DNA from: Adlercreutzia equolifaciens
GTDB lineage: Bacteria > Actinomycetota > Coriobacteriia > Coriobacteriales > Eggerthellaceae
Direction of reading: 5' to 3'
DNA length: 64,000 nucleotides
Assembly: GCF_029076695.1 (NCBI RefSeq)
Contig: NZ_JARFIK010000002.1
Coordinates: 1 to 64,000, forward strand
Within the stretch, counting starts at the first letter, position 1. Each line of letters starts with the position of its first letter. The translations under genes were made by a program, and so were the position numbers. Below the pieces are notes generated by a model, which was not told the origin of the DNA, made no database searches, and saw only the letters and a program-made list of their open reading frames with translations. This document shows, one piece after another, positions 1 through 7,823 of this stretch.

Positions 1-122
1 ACCCGTTCGGCGGCGGCCTGCACTGCTCCACGGCCGACGTCTACCGCGAGGGCGAGTGCCTGGACTACTTCCCCAACCGCGTCGAGGATCCCACCCTCGT
101 GCGCCCCGACATGTGGAAGTAA
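1..122 (+). CDS. 3' end of an unidentified protein (partial)
   Basis: An open frame enters from the left edge (codons in phase with position 3) and ends at a TAA at 120-122. It encodes about 39 residues containing a Gly-rich PFGGGLHC segment and ending in RPDMWK. The rest lies outside the window. I do not recognise the family from so short a tail; the tail of a large redox enzyme is possible given the neighbourhood, but this is a guess. A strong terminator follows, so it is a separate transcription unit from the MFS gene downstream. Confidence 0.6.
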   Translation, partial: PFGGGLHCSTADVYREGECLDYFPNRVEDPTLVRPDMWK

Positions 123-154
123 GCACCGCTTCGCCATTGCACATAGCGCATGCG

Positions 155-190
155 AAAGGAACCCGCCTCGGCGGGTTCCTTTTTTGTTGT
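155..190 (+). terminator. Rho-independent terminator after the partial gene
   Basis: A 13-bp near-perfect stem (arms 155-167 and 170-182; core GGAACCCGCC/GGCGGGTTCC) is followed directly by a T-rich tract. It lies 32 bp after the stop codon of the partial gene. Confidence 0.9.
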
Positions 191-280
191 TGCTCGAAAA
201 GATCAGGTGGTAAAAACTATTTTTCACAAAACCCCTGATGAGGCAAGATGGAAAAAATTGTGCAGATGAGTATTTCCTCA

Positions 281-310
281 ATGACAACTGCATAAAACAA
301 TTCATATGGT
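281..310 (+). promoter_or_regulatory. Possible sigma-70 promoter for the MFS gene
   Basis: A -35-like ATGACA (281-286) and a -10-like TATGGT (305-310) are separated by 18 bp, upstream of the leader ORF and MFS gene. Both hexamers deviate from consensus. The preceding sequence holds TCAATGA (278-284), the same core as the dyad before the aldehyde oxidoreductase at 11342-11354, but here only one arm fits. Confidence 0.3.
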
Positions 311-351
311 AAGGTGGATAGCTAAGTTGGACCCTTTTGGAAGGAGACATC

Positions 352-411
352 ATGGTTTGTACCGCTCCTGTCCCCCTCAACCAAGGTCTAGGTGATTGCC
401 ATGGCATCTGA
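352..411 (+). CDS. Short leader ORF overlapping the MFS start
   Basis: ATG at 352 has a strong Shine-Dalgarno sequence (AAGGAG at 340-345, 6-nt spacer) and opens a 19-codon frame, MVCTAPVPLNQGLGDCHGI, with a TGA at 409-411. The stop lies just inside the MFS coding sequence (start 401, different frame). The best ribosome site of the transcript therefore belongs to this leader, while the MFS start has only a modest AGGTG. This fits translational coupling or a regulatory leader peptide. No family is recognised; a chance ORF remains possible. Confidence 0.45.
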   Translation: MVCTAPVPLNQGLGDCHGI

Positions 412-1744
412 TGCAGCTGTTTCTACGTACGCCACCGCTTCCGAAGCCGAGAAGCACGCCGTTTTGAGGAAGGTAACCGGGTCCTCATTCCTCGGCAACT
501 TCATCGAGTGGTTCGATTACGCGTCCTACTCGTATCTGGCGACGGTTATCGCCCTGGTGTTCTTCCCCTCGGAAGACCGCTTCGTGGGTGTTATGAGCAC
601 CTTTGCCGTGTTCGCGCTCTCGTTTCTGGTCCGCCCCATCGGTGCCATTTTCTGGGGCAACATGGGCGACAAGAAGGGCCGTAAATGGGCCTTGTCCGTA
701 TCCATTCTGCTTATGAGCGGCGCCACGTTCCTGATTGGCTGTCTTCCCGGTTACGCGCTCATTGGCATCGGTGCTCCTTTGCTGCTGTTGCTGCTGCGCA
801 TGGTGCAGTCGTTCTCGGCTGCCGGCGAATATGCGGGTGCAGCCACGTTCATTGCGGAATACGCGCCGCACAACCATCGCGGTTTCTACTGCTCTATGGT
901 GCCCGCCTCTACGGCTACGGGCCTGTTGGTGGGCTCGCTGCTCGCTACGTTCATGTTCAACACCTGGGGCGCCGACTCGTCCTTTGTGGTTGACTGGGGC
1001 TGGCGTATCCCGTTCTGGCTGGCGCTGCCTTTGGGCTATATCACGCACTACATCCGTACGCACCTGGAGGACTCCCCGGTGTACGCGCAGATGCAAGAGC
1101 AGCTGAAGGCCACGGGCGAGAAAGTGGAGCATCCCATCCGCACCCTGTTCAAGAAACACTTCAAGGTGCTGCTCATCTCCTTCGGTGCTTGTGTGCTGAA
1201 CGCCGTGGGCTTCTACGCCGTGCTTACCTACTTGCCCAACTATCTGGAGACGGTCCTGCTGTACGATCCCGGTGACGCATCCACTATCACCACCATTGTG
1301 CTTATCGTCTACATTGGGTTCATCTTCCTGTCCGGACGTATTTCTGACCGTTTCGGCCGCAAGAAGATGCTCATTGGCGCCTGTGTGGGCTTCATCGTGT
1401 TCACCGTGCCGGCCTTTATCCTGCTGGGCACCATGAACTTCTGGGTCATCCTTCTGGTCGAGCTGGTGATGTGCCTCATTCTTACCATCAACGACGGAAC
1501 CTTGGCCAGCTATCTTACCGAGACCTTCCCCACCGATGTGCGCTATTCGGGCTTTGCTCTGTCGTTTAATTTGGCCAACGCCATCTTCGGCGGCTCGGCC
1601 TCCTTCATCAGCTTCTGGTTGATCGACATTACGGGTAATGCCATTGCACCGGCATGGTACATGGTAGTGATTGCCATTATCGCTCTGGTGGCCATGTGCA
1701 TGACCCACGACCACTCCGGCAAGAAGCTGAACGACGTGAAGTAG
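401..1744 (+). CDS. MFS transporter, metabolite:H+ symporter (MHS) type
   Basis: This 447-residue, 12-TM carrier begins its membrane region with GNFIEWFDY near residue 31, a hallmark of the MHS branch (KgtP, ProP, ShiA relatives). The MFS loop signatures are visible as GDKKGRK near residue 88 and GRISDRFGRKK near residue 311. Such proteins usually import organic acids or zwitterions with protons; the substrate cannot be read here. ATG 401 is chosen because AGGTG (390-394) lies 6 nt upstream; an in-frame GTG at 392 is the alternative, with a stop just before it. The start overlaps the leader ORF, and a terminator follows at 1781. Confidence 0.9.
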   Translation: MASDAAVSTYATASEAEKHAVLRKVTGSSFLGNFIEWFDYASYSYLATVIALVFFPSEDRFVGVMSTFAVFALSFLVRPIGAIFWGNMGDKKGRKWALSVSILLMSGATFLIGCLPGYALIGIGAPLLLLLLRMVQSFSAAGEYAGAATFIAEYAPHNHRGFYCSMVPASTATGLLVGSLLATFMFNTWGADSSFVVDWGWRIPFWLALPLGYITHYIRTHLEDSPVYAQMQEQLKATGEKVEHPIRTLFKKHFKVLLISFGACVLNAVGFYAVLTYLPNYLETVLLYDPGDASTITTIVLIVYIGFIFLSGRISDRFGRKKMLIGACVGFIVFTVPAFILLGTMNFWVILLVELVMCLILTINDGTLASYLTETFPTDVRYSGFALSFNLANAIFGGSASFISFWLIDITGNAIAPAWYMVVIAIIALVAMCMTHDHSGKKLNDVK

Positions 1745-1780
1745 GGAAGGTGTTTGCAAGCCTTTCGCTCAAGTTATCGA

Positions 1781-1808
1781 GAAAAGCCCCGTGAGGGGCT
1801 TTTCTTTT
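1781..1808 (+). terminator. Rho-independent terminator of the MFS gene
   Basis: Ten-bp perfect stem GAAAAGCCCC (1781-1790) / GGGGCTTTTC (1795-1804), a four-base loop, and a T-rich run extending to 1808. Confidence 0.9.
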
Positions 1809-1829
1809 GTGGAAAGGTCCAAAGCGTAA

Positions 1830-1866
1830 GAAACCCCGCTGCGTAAGGGCATGGCAGCGGGGTTCT
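1830..1866 (-). terminator. Terminator of the minus-strand micro-gene
   Basis: An 11-bp perfect inverted repeat AACCCCGCTGC (1832-1842) / GCAGCGGGGTT (1854-1864) encloses an 11-nt loop. Read on the minus strand the stem is followed by TTTCTT, so it would end a leftward transcript. The MFS gene already has its own plus-strand terminator, so this hairpin needs another user; the tiny ORF at 1932-1961 is the candidate. Confidence 0.6.
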
Positions 1867-2018
1867 CACCTCAAATTCCCTGTGGGAATGGCACAGGAGC
1901 ACATTGTTGGGGCGTATGCCCCGGCATCCGTTTAGCGGATGATGATCGGCCAGTCGCTCATTTCGGGCCTCCTTAGTGGTTCGATCATTCGCAAAGGGGG
2001 AAATACTTCCTTTTCTTA
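1832..2018 (-). ncRNA. Candidate small structured RNA carrying the micro-ORF
   Basis: The predicted transcript runs from about 2018 (7 nt past the -10) to the terminator at 1832. After the micro-ORF stop it contains CATCCG/CGGATG (1925-1930/1936-1941) and GGGGC/GCCCC (1909-1922) hairpins before the terminal stem. It runs divergently from the Fic-like gene and convergently to the MFS gene. Boundaries are inferred from signals only. Confidence 0.45.
1932..1961 (-). CDS. Nine-codon micro-ORF MSDWPIIIR
   Basis: On the minus strand a perfect AAGGAGG (1968-1974) sits 6 nt before an ATG that opens a nine-codon frame, MSDWPIIIR, closed by TAA. A sigma-70-like promoter lies upstream at 2025-2053, and two small hairpins (1925-1941 and 1909-1922) plus a terminator (1830-1866) follow. 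The unit is thus a complete transcription and translation cassette of about 190 nt with no larger gene. I know of no family for this peptide. It could be a signalling peptide, a leader that controls its RNA, or an RNA whose ORF is incidental. Confidence 0.5.
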   Translation of the reverse strand: MSDWPIIIR

Positions 2019-2024
2019 TCTCGC

Positions 2025-2053
2025 ATTATGCGCTGTTTACCTGCTATTATCAA
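2025..2053 (-). promoter_or_regulatory. Sigma-70-like promoter of the micro-gene
   Basis: Reading leftward, TTGATA (2053-2048, one mismatch to TTGACA), a 17-bp spacer, then CATAAT (2030-2025, one mismatch to TATAAT). This is one of the best consensus promoters I could find in the window. Confidence 0.6.
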
Positions 2054-2059
2054 TATCTA

Positions 2060-2160
2060 AAATAATGATAATAAGTATATTAATTATAGATAGTAATCAA
2101 TTTAAAACTTGATATTACTAATGACAGAATCTGATAATTTTTGATGCCAGATCTGCTATT
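2060..2160 (+). promoter_or_regulatory. AT-rich control region with an imperfect inverted repeat
   Basis: This stretch between the divergent micro-gene and the Fic-like gene is strikingly AT-rich compared with its surroundings. It contains TAGTAATCAA (2091-2100) facing TTGATATTACTA (2109-2120), a dyad with a 2-nt bulge, plus several TATA-like hexamers. A repressor site or a bent promoter is plausible. The whole 1745-2191 gap is accounted for by the micro-gene, two terminators and this region. Confidence 0.4.
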
Positions 2161-2191
2161 CTTTCCTCGAATCCGTGAGGAAAGGGGCACC

Positions 2192-3550
2192 ATGGCAACA
2201 CAGGGCAAGAAGACCAAAACCGTGACCCTCAGTCGGGATGACTTTGTAGAGGCTACGGTTGAGTTTATGAGCCATCCCTGCTTTCTCCAGCTGCGCTCAG
2301 CGGCCGATGTGGGCATTCTTTTGTTTGAGGACCTGGATCACTTCGATTTACCCGAAGGGTACTCGAAGAATGATATTTGGCGCATCCTGACGGCCATTCG
2401 CAAGCAGGCCGCCGTGTTTATCCCCGAGGATCCCGAGCGCAAAGCGGACATGTGGATGATCACCACCAGCGCGTTGTCCTTCGACTCGGAGATGATGGAA
2501 GTGCGCATGAAGGGCAATTCGTCTTTGGCCCGTTCGCTTCGCGAGATTCAGGGATCAGCCTTTATCACGCGCTTCATTGAGAACACCCTTATTGGCGGCC
2601 TGAGCGCCGAAGATATTGTCGTGGATGAGGAGCGCGTCCATGAGCTGTATGTAGGGGAGGCTCCGGCCAGCTCCCTCGATCGACTGGTGGCCAACTATTT
2701 CAGTCTGTCGAGTCGCTGCGACTTGCTGGCCCATCGCGAGATTACCCATGGGCTCATCGAGAACCTGTACTACGACCTCATCGAGGGAGTGGATTTGTCC
2801 TCGCTGCCCGAGCGCCATCCTGTGCCCCTCGATCCGCACTTGCCGCCGCCGGAATCCCAGGTGCTCATGGATCTGGTGTGCCAACGGGCGCGCTCGGCCG
2901 ATGACGATATGCGCTTCGGTCCGGTGCTTCGCATCGTGAACATCATGTGGTTCTTCCGCTACTTCAACGTAGTGCCTCACTTGAACGTGCTGGTAGGGCT
3001 GCTGCTGCGCAACATCATTGCCATAAAATGGGATTTGCCGGTTATGGCGTGGCTGCCCGACGGTCTGGATGTGCGCGAGGGGGATGACGTGGTGGATGCC
3101 GCCCGCCAAGAGGCCGTGTTCGCGCATTGGTCCACCGATTTCGGCTTCGGCTTCGACTTCACGCCCTACTTCGAACTTAATCTAAAGCGCTATCTGTTTC
3201 AGCTGGAGAAGCTCAATGGTGCTCTGAGCTACTTGGAGCGCCTTAACGAGCAGATCGAGCGCATTTTCGAATCGGACATTAACCATCGTCAGATGTCCAT
3301 TCTCTCGTCGCTCATTCGCGAGCCCGGGGCCGTTATGCGCATCGCGCCGCATCAGCGCGCTTTCCGCATTGCCTACGGCACGGCCCGTGCCGATTTTCTG
3401 AGCTTGGAGCGGGAGGGCTACCTGGTGCGCGAGCAGGAGGGGCGCGCTTTTGTGTTCCGGGCTCACCCCGACCTCCGCGACAAAATTGAACAGCTGGGGG
3501 AGGCGGCCGTCGATTCGGCCGAGCTTCCCAGCGTCTTGGCGTCTGCGTGA
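2192..3550 (+). CDS. Fic-fold protein with a degenerate active site and a C-terminal winged helix
   Basis: This 452-residue protein has the architecture of Fic-family proteins: a helical core, a segment near residues 245-285 that follows the usual Fic pattern before and after the active site, and a C-terminal winged helix (about 360-430) like those in DNA-binding Fic proteins. Where active Fic enzymes carry HPFxxGNGR, this protein reads VPHLNVLVGLLLRNI, lacking the catalytic His-Pro-Phe and Gly-Asn-Gly. AMP transfer is therefore unlikely; a regulatory DNA-binding role is my inference. ATG 2192 follows GAGGAAAGG; an upstream in-frame TTG/ATG at 2141-2144 lacks a good RBS. Confidence 0.55.
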   Translation: MATQGKKTKTVTLSRDDFVEATVEFMSHPCFLQLRSAADVGILLFEDLDHFDLPEGYSKNDIWRILTAIRKQAAVFIPEDPERKADMWMITTSALSFDSEMMEVRMKGNSSLARSLREIQGSAFITRFIENTLIGGLSAEDIVVDEERVHELYVGEAPASSLDRLVANYFSLSSRCDLLAHREITHGLIENLYYDLIEGVDLSSLPERHPVPLDPHLPPPESQVLMDLVCQRARSADDDMRFGPVLRIVNIMWFFRYFNVVPHLNVLVGLLLRNIIAIKWDLPVMAWLPDGLDVREGDDVVDAARQEAVFAHWSTDFGFGFDFTPYFELNLKRYLFQLEKLNGALSYLERLNEQIERIFESDINHRQMSILSSLIREPGAVMRIAPHQRAFRIAYGTARADFLSLEREGYLVREQEGRAFVFRAHPDLRDKIEQLGEAAVDSAELPSVLASA

Positions 3551-3677
3551 GTACCCTTTGGGCAGCTGAGGGTTAGAATAGCGGGGAGCGAGAGAGCCGA
3601 GGCGCTGCTTGTCGGGGTGTCGGCCGAATGCCGGGACGCTACGGCAGGCTGCCGCAGCGGGTAGGAAAGGATGCCCC

Positions 3678-4859
3678 ATGATCAACGAGAAAATGTACGG
3701 CCTGGGCGATGAGCCGAGCGTCATTCGCGAGCTGTTTGCCTACGGCTTGGAGCGCAAGGCGGAAATTGGCGCCGAGAACGTGTTCGACTACAGCATTGGC
3801 AACCCTTCGGTGCCGGCGCCGTCGCTGGTGCGCGAAACCCTCGAAGAGCTGCTGACGCTCGATCCTGTGGAGCTGCACGCCTATTCCCCGGCCGCTGGCC
3901 TGCCGCCGGTGCGTCAAGCCATTGCCGACTCCATTGCCCGTCGCTACGGCCAGCAGGCCACGGCGGCTCATGTGTACATGACGGCGGGAGCGGCCGCGGC
4001 CCTGGCGGCTTCCATCAGCGCGGTCACCCATCCCGGCGACGAGGTGGTGGTCATTTCGCCGTACTTCCCCGAGTACCGCACGTGGATTGAGGCGGCGGGT
4101 TGCACGGTGGTGGAGGTGCCGGCACTGCAGCCGTCGTTCCAGCCGGATATCGAGGCGCTGGACGCTGCCATCAACGAGCGCACGAGCGCGGTGATCATTA
4201 ATTCCCCGAACAACCCCGTGGGCGCGGTGTACACGCGTCAGAGCCTGGAGGCCCTGGCGGCACTGCTCAGCCGCAAGGAGGCGGAGCTTGATCGCCCGCT
4301 GTACCTGATCAGCGATGAGCCCTATCGCGAGATTACCTACGGCGCCGAGGTGCCCTGGGTGCCGTCCATCTATCCGCGCACGCTGGTGTGCTACTCCTAC
4401 TCCAAGGCGCTCTCGCTGCCGGGCGAGCGCATTGGCTGGGTGTACGTGTCCGATGATGCCGAGGACGGCGATGCCGTGGCGGTGGCCGTGGCCGGCGCCG
4501 GCCGCGCCTTGGGCTACGTGTGCGCGCCCGTGATGCTGCAGCGCGTGGCTGCCCGCTGCGTGGACGAGCCGTCGGACGTGGAGGCCTATGCTCAGAACCG
4601 TCGCCTGCTCACGGAGGGCCTGGATGCGCTGGGTTACGAGTACGTGGAGCCTGACGGTGCGTTCTACTTGTGGGTGAAAGCGCTGGAGCCCGACGCCAAT
4701 GCCTTCTCCGAGCGCGCCAAGGGCTTCGAACTGCTGCTGGTGCCTTCGGACAGTTTTGGCTGCCCGGGTTGGGTGCGCCTGTCCTACTGTATTGCGCGCG
4801 ACACCATCGAGCGCTCCATGCCGGCCTTTGCGGCTCTGAAGGAGAGCTACGCTGCTTAA
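3678..4859 (+). CDS. Class I/II PLP-dependent aminotransferase
   Basis: A 393-residue fold-type I aminotransferase of the aspartate aminotransferase superfamily. Visible signatures are SPNNPVG (substrate/PLP Asn), SDEPYRE (PLP pyridine Asp and Tyr), the Schiff-base lysine in SYSKALSLPGERIG near residue 241, and an arginine in WVRLSYC near the C terminus for the alpha-carboxylate. The amino donor and acceptor cannot be told from sequence. ATG 3678 is preceded by AGGAAAGGATG. Its stop overlaps by four bases the stop of the convergent small membrane gene. Confidence 0.88.
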   Translation: MINEKMYGLGDEPSVIRELFAYGLERKAEIGAENVFDYSIGNPSVPAPSLVRETLEELLTLDPVELHAYSPAAGLPPVRQAIADSIARRYGQQATAAHVYMTAGAAAALAASISAVTHPGDEVVVISPYFPEYRTWIEAAGCTVVEVPALQPSFQPDIEALDAAINERTSAVIINSPNNPVGAVYTRQSLEALAALLSRKEAELDRPLYLISDEPYREITYGAEVPWVPSIYPRTLVCYSYSKALSLPGERIGWVYVSDDAEDGDAVAVAVAGAGRALGYVCAPVMLQRVAARCVDEPSDVEAYAQNRRLLTEGLDALGYEYVEPDGAFYLWVKALEPDANAFSERAKGFELLLVPSDSFGCPGWVRLSYCIARDTIERSMPAFAALKESYAA

Positions 4860-5077
4860 CGGCTCAGCCGCTTCGATGCCAGCAAGAGTGCGACGCTGGC
4901 CACTACCAGGGCCACTAAGGTGGCCACGCGGCCGAAGCTGGGGTCTTTGTACCCAATGACGAAGACGCCGACGCAGAACAGCGCCATAACGGCGCAGAGC
5001 AGTGAAAGCCAGCGAAGATACAGCGGCGCTCCCGTCACGGGGGCGCCTTTCTTTTTGCGTGCGGGGGAGGAGGGCAT
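4856..5077 (-). CDS. Small membrane protein (2 TM)
   Basis: A 73-residue protein with a basic N terminus (PARKKKG) and two hydrophobic segments (about 22-42 and 48-67), ending in SKRLSR. It starts 10 nt after the stop of the LuxR-type gene, with AAAGGA upstream, so the two are probably co-transcribed. No family is recognised. It may be an accessory to the membrane regulator, which is inference from adjacency. Confidence 0.6.
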   Translation of the reverse strand: MPSSPARKKKGAPVTGAPLYLRWLSLLCAVMALFCVGVFVIGYKDPSFGRVATLVALVVASVALLLASKRLSR

Positions 5078-5087
5078 GGGTTTTCCT

Positions 5088-6959
5088 TTACGAAGCGTAG
5101 GCGGATAGGTACTCGAGAATGTCCTGGCGCGAATGCATGCCGCATTTGCTGTAGATGCGCTTGATATGGGTGTGGGCCGTGGCCGGGGTAATGCTCAGCT
5201 CTTCGGCCACTTTCTTCTGGGTGTAGCCTAGGGCGTACAGCGTGAGCACGTCCACCTCGCGATCGGAGAGGAGGAACTGCTCGCCCATGGCCTGAACACG
5301 TTGGCGCATAGTGGCGCTTAGATCGATGCCGCTGGAAGGCGAATCGGGGGCGGCCATGGAGGAAGGGCTGGTGATCGCAGGCGATTTCGCCCGTGGCGCG
5401 TTCCCGGAGATTGTTTCGTTTTGGGACATCCGCTGGCGGTTGAGGGGATGACCGAGAAGGGCCTCTTCGGTGCCGGGGACCGATGGTGCGCTTGAGGAAC
5501 GGAGGGCGGGTGAGCACCCGTCGGTGCATTTGATGCATCGTTCTGCTTGGGCTGCGGAGACGGCCTCGAAGGCGGCTTTCTGGACGGCGGCCACGGCGGC
5601 AGCTACTTCGGCCGCCTCGTGCTCGGCGGCATTGCGTGTGGCGTTTTGCAGGGCCTCTTCGGCTTGGGCCAGGGCTTCTTCGGAAGAGGCGATATCGGCC
5701 TGGGCTTGGCGAAGCTGCTCGTCGGCCAGGGCCTCGCGGCGGTCCATCTCGGCTTCACGCCGATCGGTCTCGGTGCTCCATTCGCGATGCTCGGCCAGCA
5801 GAAACTGCACGAGTACCACCTGGGTGGAGATGAGGATGAGCGCGCCCAGCAACGAGTTGATAAAGATATCGTTGCCCGTCAGGGGGTAGACTCCGAGCAA
5901 GAGCATACGAGCCACCGAGCGGGTGCCGAAGCAGACGACCCAGCCTGCCAGGGCATAGAAATACGGGTCGCGATCGCCAAAATTAACGAAGGCGATAATG
6001 ACGTAAAAGCAGTAGGCGCAGATGACAATGTTGAGGATGTTGACGGCCACCGCACCGATTTCCCAATGGAAGGGGAAGGCGCCGAAAAGCACCAGGGCGA
6101 AGCTGGCCAGCAGCTCCATAGCGATAAAAATGCCCACGGTCATGACGCGCTCGCGACGGCGCACGGTGAGCACCATAAGCAGCACGCACACGATGACAGC
6201 CCCCACCGCATAGGCAAAGCGCGTGCCCGGCGTGAAGGGGATGGGCAACCCGTCGGGGTAGCCGCGCAAGAAGCCGTCGACGAAGCCAAGGCACCCCATG
6301 CCCACAGTGCAAGCCGTGAGGAAACGGGCGTCCTGCATGGAGCTGCGGGCAAACGTGAAGAAGGTGCGGGCGCGGCGATGGGGGCGGCTGGCCAGCTGGT
6401 CCTCGTGGGTGCTTGAGGGTCCCATGAGGGCAAGCTGCATGACAATGAGGATGGCTCCCAGGATGTTCTGCACGAGGGCGGGCGTGAACGAGAGCGCGTA
6501 GACCAGCAGCACACTGACGGCAAAGGCCGCAAAGACGAAGAGGGCGGCGGTTACCTCGTCGGTGTGGCGCAAGCTGCGCAGCCAGTAGAACATGCACAGC
6601 GAGAGCGCCGTGGTTGAAAGAACGCTGAGGCCAAACGTGAGAGAGGCAGGGGCGTGGCTGGTGGCGTCCAGGGTAGCAAGGGCCACCGAGCAGCCCGCGG
6701 CCACAGCTACCGAGGCAGCGAAGAGAATCTGCACGACCCGATCGGGCAGCAGGGCGCGCGTGCGTGAGAAAACGAGAAGGAGCACGAGAAAGGCTGCGCA
6801 GGTGATGAGCATGGCCCCGTCGGTGAAGAGTCCCTCGTCGGTGGCGGAGTAGCTGCCGTAGCACGCCACGATAAGCGCGGTGCGGGCGCACACGATGCCC
6901 ACCAGCATGGGCCAAAACGTTTTGATGCGGGAAATAAGCCCGCTGGCAACGGCATGCAT
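5088..6959 (-). CDS. Membrane-embedded LuxR-family transcriptional regulator
   Basis: This 623-residue protein has about 12 hydrophobic segments (roughly residues 10-400), a charged coiled coil (about 405-480) including ERCIKCTDGCS, a disordered linker, and a C-terminal LuxR/NarL helix-turn-helix in the last 65 residues (LSDREVDVLTLYALGYTQKKVAEEL...). This layout is frequent in Eggerthella-like Coriobacteriia, where such proteins are thought to sense small molecules and control nearby redox genes. ATG 6959 has GGGAGG with a 6-nt spacer; an upstream ATG at 6983 does not. The AOR cluster lies downstream of it and is a possible target. Confidence 0.85.
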   Translation of the reverse strand: MHAVASGLISRIKTFWPMLVGIVCARTALIVACYGSYSATDEGLFTDGAMLITCAAFLVLLLVFSRTRALLPDRVVQILFAASVAVAAGCSVALATLDATSHAPASLTFGLSVLSTTALSLCMFYWLRSLRHTDEVTAALFVFAAFAVSVLLVYALSFTPALVQNILGAILIVMQLALMGPSSTHEDQLASRPHRRARTFFTFARSSMQDARFLTACTVGMGCLGFVDGFLRGYPDGLPIPFTPGTRFAYAVGAVIVCVLLMVLTVRRRERVMTVGIFIAMELLASFALVLFGAFPFHWEIGAVAVNILNIVICAYCFYVIIAFVNFGDRDPYFYALAGWVVCFGTRSVARMLLLGVYPLTGNDIFINSLLGALILISTQVVLVQFLLAEHREWSTETDRREAEMDRREALADEQLRQAQADIASSEEALAQAEEALQNATRNAAEHEAAEVAAAVAAVQKAAFEAVSAAQAERCIKCTDGCSPALRSSSAPSVPGTEEALLGHPLNRQRMSQNETISGNAPRAKSPAITSPSSMAAPDSPSSGIDLSATMRQRVQAMGEQFLLSDREVDVLTLYALGYTQKKVAEELSITPATAHTHIKRIYSKCGMHSRQDILEYLSAYAS

Positions 6960-7014
6960 GTTTTTCCTCCCCTGTGAGCGCACCGGCCTGCGTGCCGCTG
7001 CGCAAGTGCTCCCT

Positions 7015-7051
7015 ATAATAGCCCTTTCTTCGTGGGGTTTTCCCTGGAAAA
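7015..7051 (-). promoter_or_regulatory. Promoter and dyad before the LuxR-type gene
   Basis: On the minus strand TATTAT (7020-7015) is a good -10. The dyad TTTTCC-CT-GGAAAA (7038-7051) is centred 27 bp upstream of it, where an activator or repressor would act; no clear -35 is present. Autoregulation is possible. Confidence 0.4.
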
Positions 7052-7217
7052 TTAGGAAAAGCTCGCTGTTGACTGACTGCTACCAAACGTCATCCGAAAG
7101 AGGGTAAAAGCCACTGGGTCCTTCTGGTAGGCTGACATTAATCATGAGGGAGAGTGTCAAGATTCTTGAACTCGATTCGCTGCCCTGGTTGAGGGCAGTG
7201 GTGAAAGGAGCGTTGCC

Positions 7218-7814
7218 ATGAGCGAGCGCGATATCTACCACGAGCCGCCGACCCGCGTCCTGCTGCGCACGGCCGATGCCTACCAAACCGAGGCTTTGGA
7301 CGAAGTGGCGGGGTATTCCGATATGGTACTGGCCATTGTGGCCAACTATCGCAACGGCGGCCGTCCCGAGGGCATGAATGCTCAGGCCATGGTAGGCAAA
7401 TCCAAGCGCGGCGAAGTGGCCTTCCGCTTGTTTGCCCGCATCAACCCCGCTACGCGGGTTATCGAGCAGGCGGGGTTCAAGACCCGGGGCTGCTTGGCTA
7501 TGACGGCCTGCGCCAGTGTTACCTGCGAGATGATCGAGGGCAAAACCTTGGAGGAGGCCCTGACGCTGACTACCGAGGACGTGCGGGCGGCGGTGGATGG
7601 GGTGCCGGCGGGAAAGGCCAATACGCTGACGTTTTCCGTTGAGGCCGTGCATGCTTTGGTGGGTGACTTTCTTGTGCGTGAGGGGGCTGGCTTGGCCGAG
7701 CTGGATGCGCTGGTGCCGTGCGATACGGCTGGTATAGCCTGCCTCATGTGCGAGCATTGCTCACTGCGCGACACGCGTACCGAGCTGCTGGTGGCATCCA
7801 TGGACGACGAGTAG
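7218..7814 (+). CDS. NifU/IscU-like iron-sulfur scaffold-related protein
   Basis: The 198 residues show the NifU N-terminal/IscU fold pattern: GFKTRGCLAMTACASVTCEMIEGKTLEEAL around residue 90 corresponds to the GCxxxxAxxS...G scaffold motif with its central cysteine. The other canonical ligands are not evident: the IscU KxHCS segment reads KANTLTFSVEAV. Instead a C-terminal CLMCEHC cluster (about 174-180) is added. Scaffold or delivery function for a nearby Fe-S enzyme is plausible, but the missing ligands make a classical IscU role doubtful. AAAGGAG precedes the ATG; the next gene starts 9 nt downstream. Confidence 0.65.
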   Translation: MSERDIYHEPPTRVLLRTADAYQTEALDEVAGYSDMVLAIVANYRNGGRPEGMNAQAMVGKSKRGEVAFRLFARINPATRVIEQAGFKTRGCLAMTACASVTCEMIEGKTLEEALTLTTEDVRAAVDGVPAGKANTLTFSVEAVHALVGDFLVREGAGLAELDALVPCDTAGIACLMCEHCSLRDTRTELLVASMDDE

Positions 7815-7823
7815 GAGGCTACC

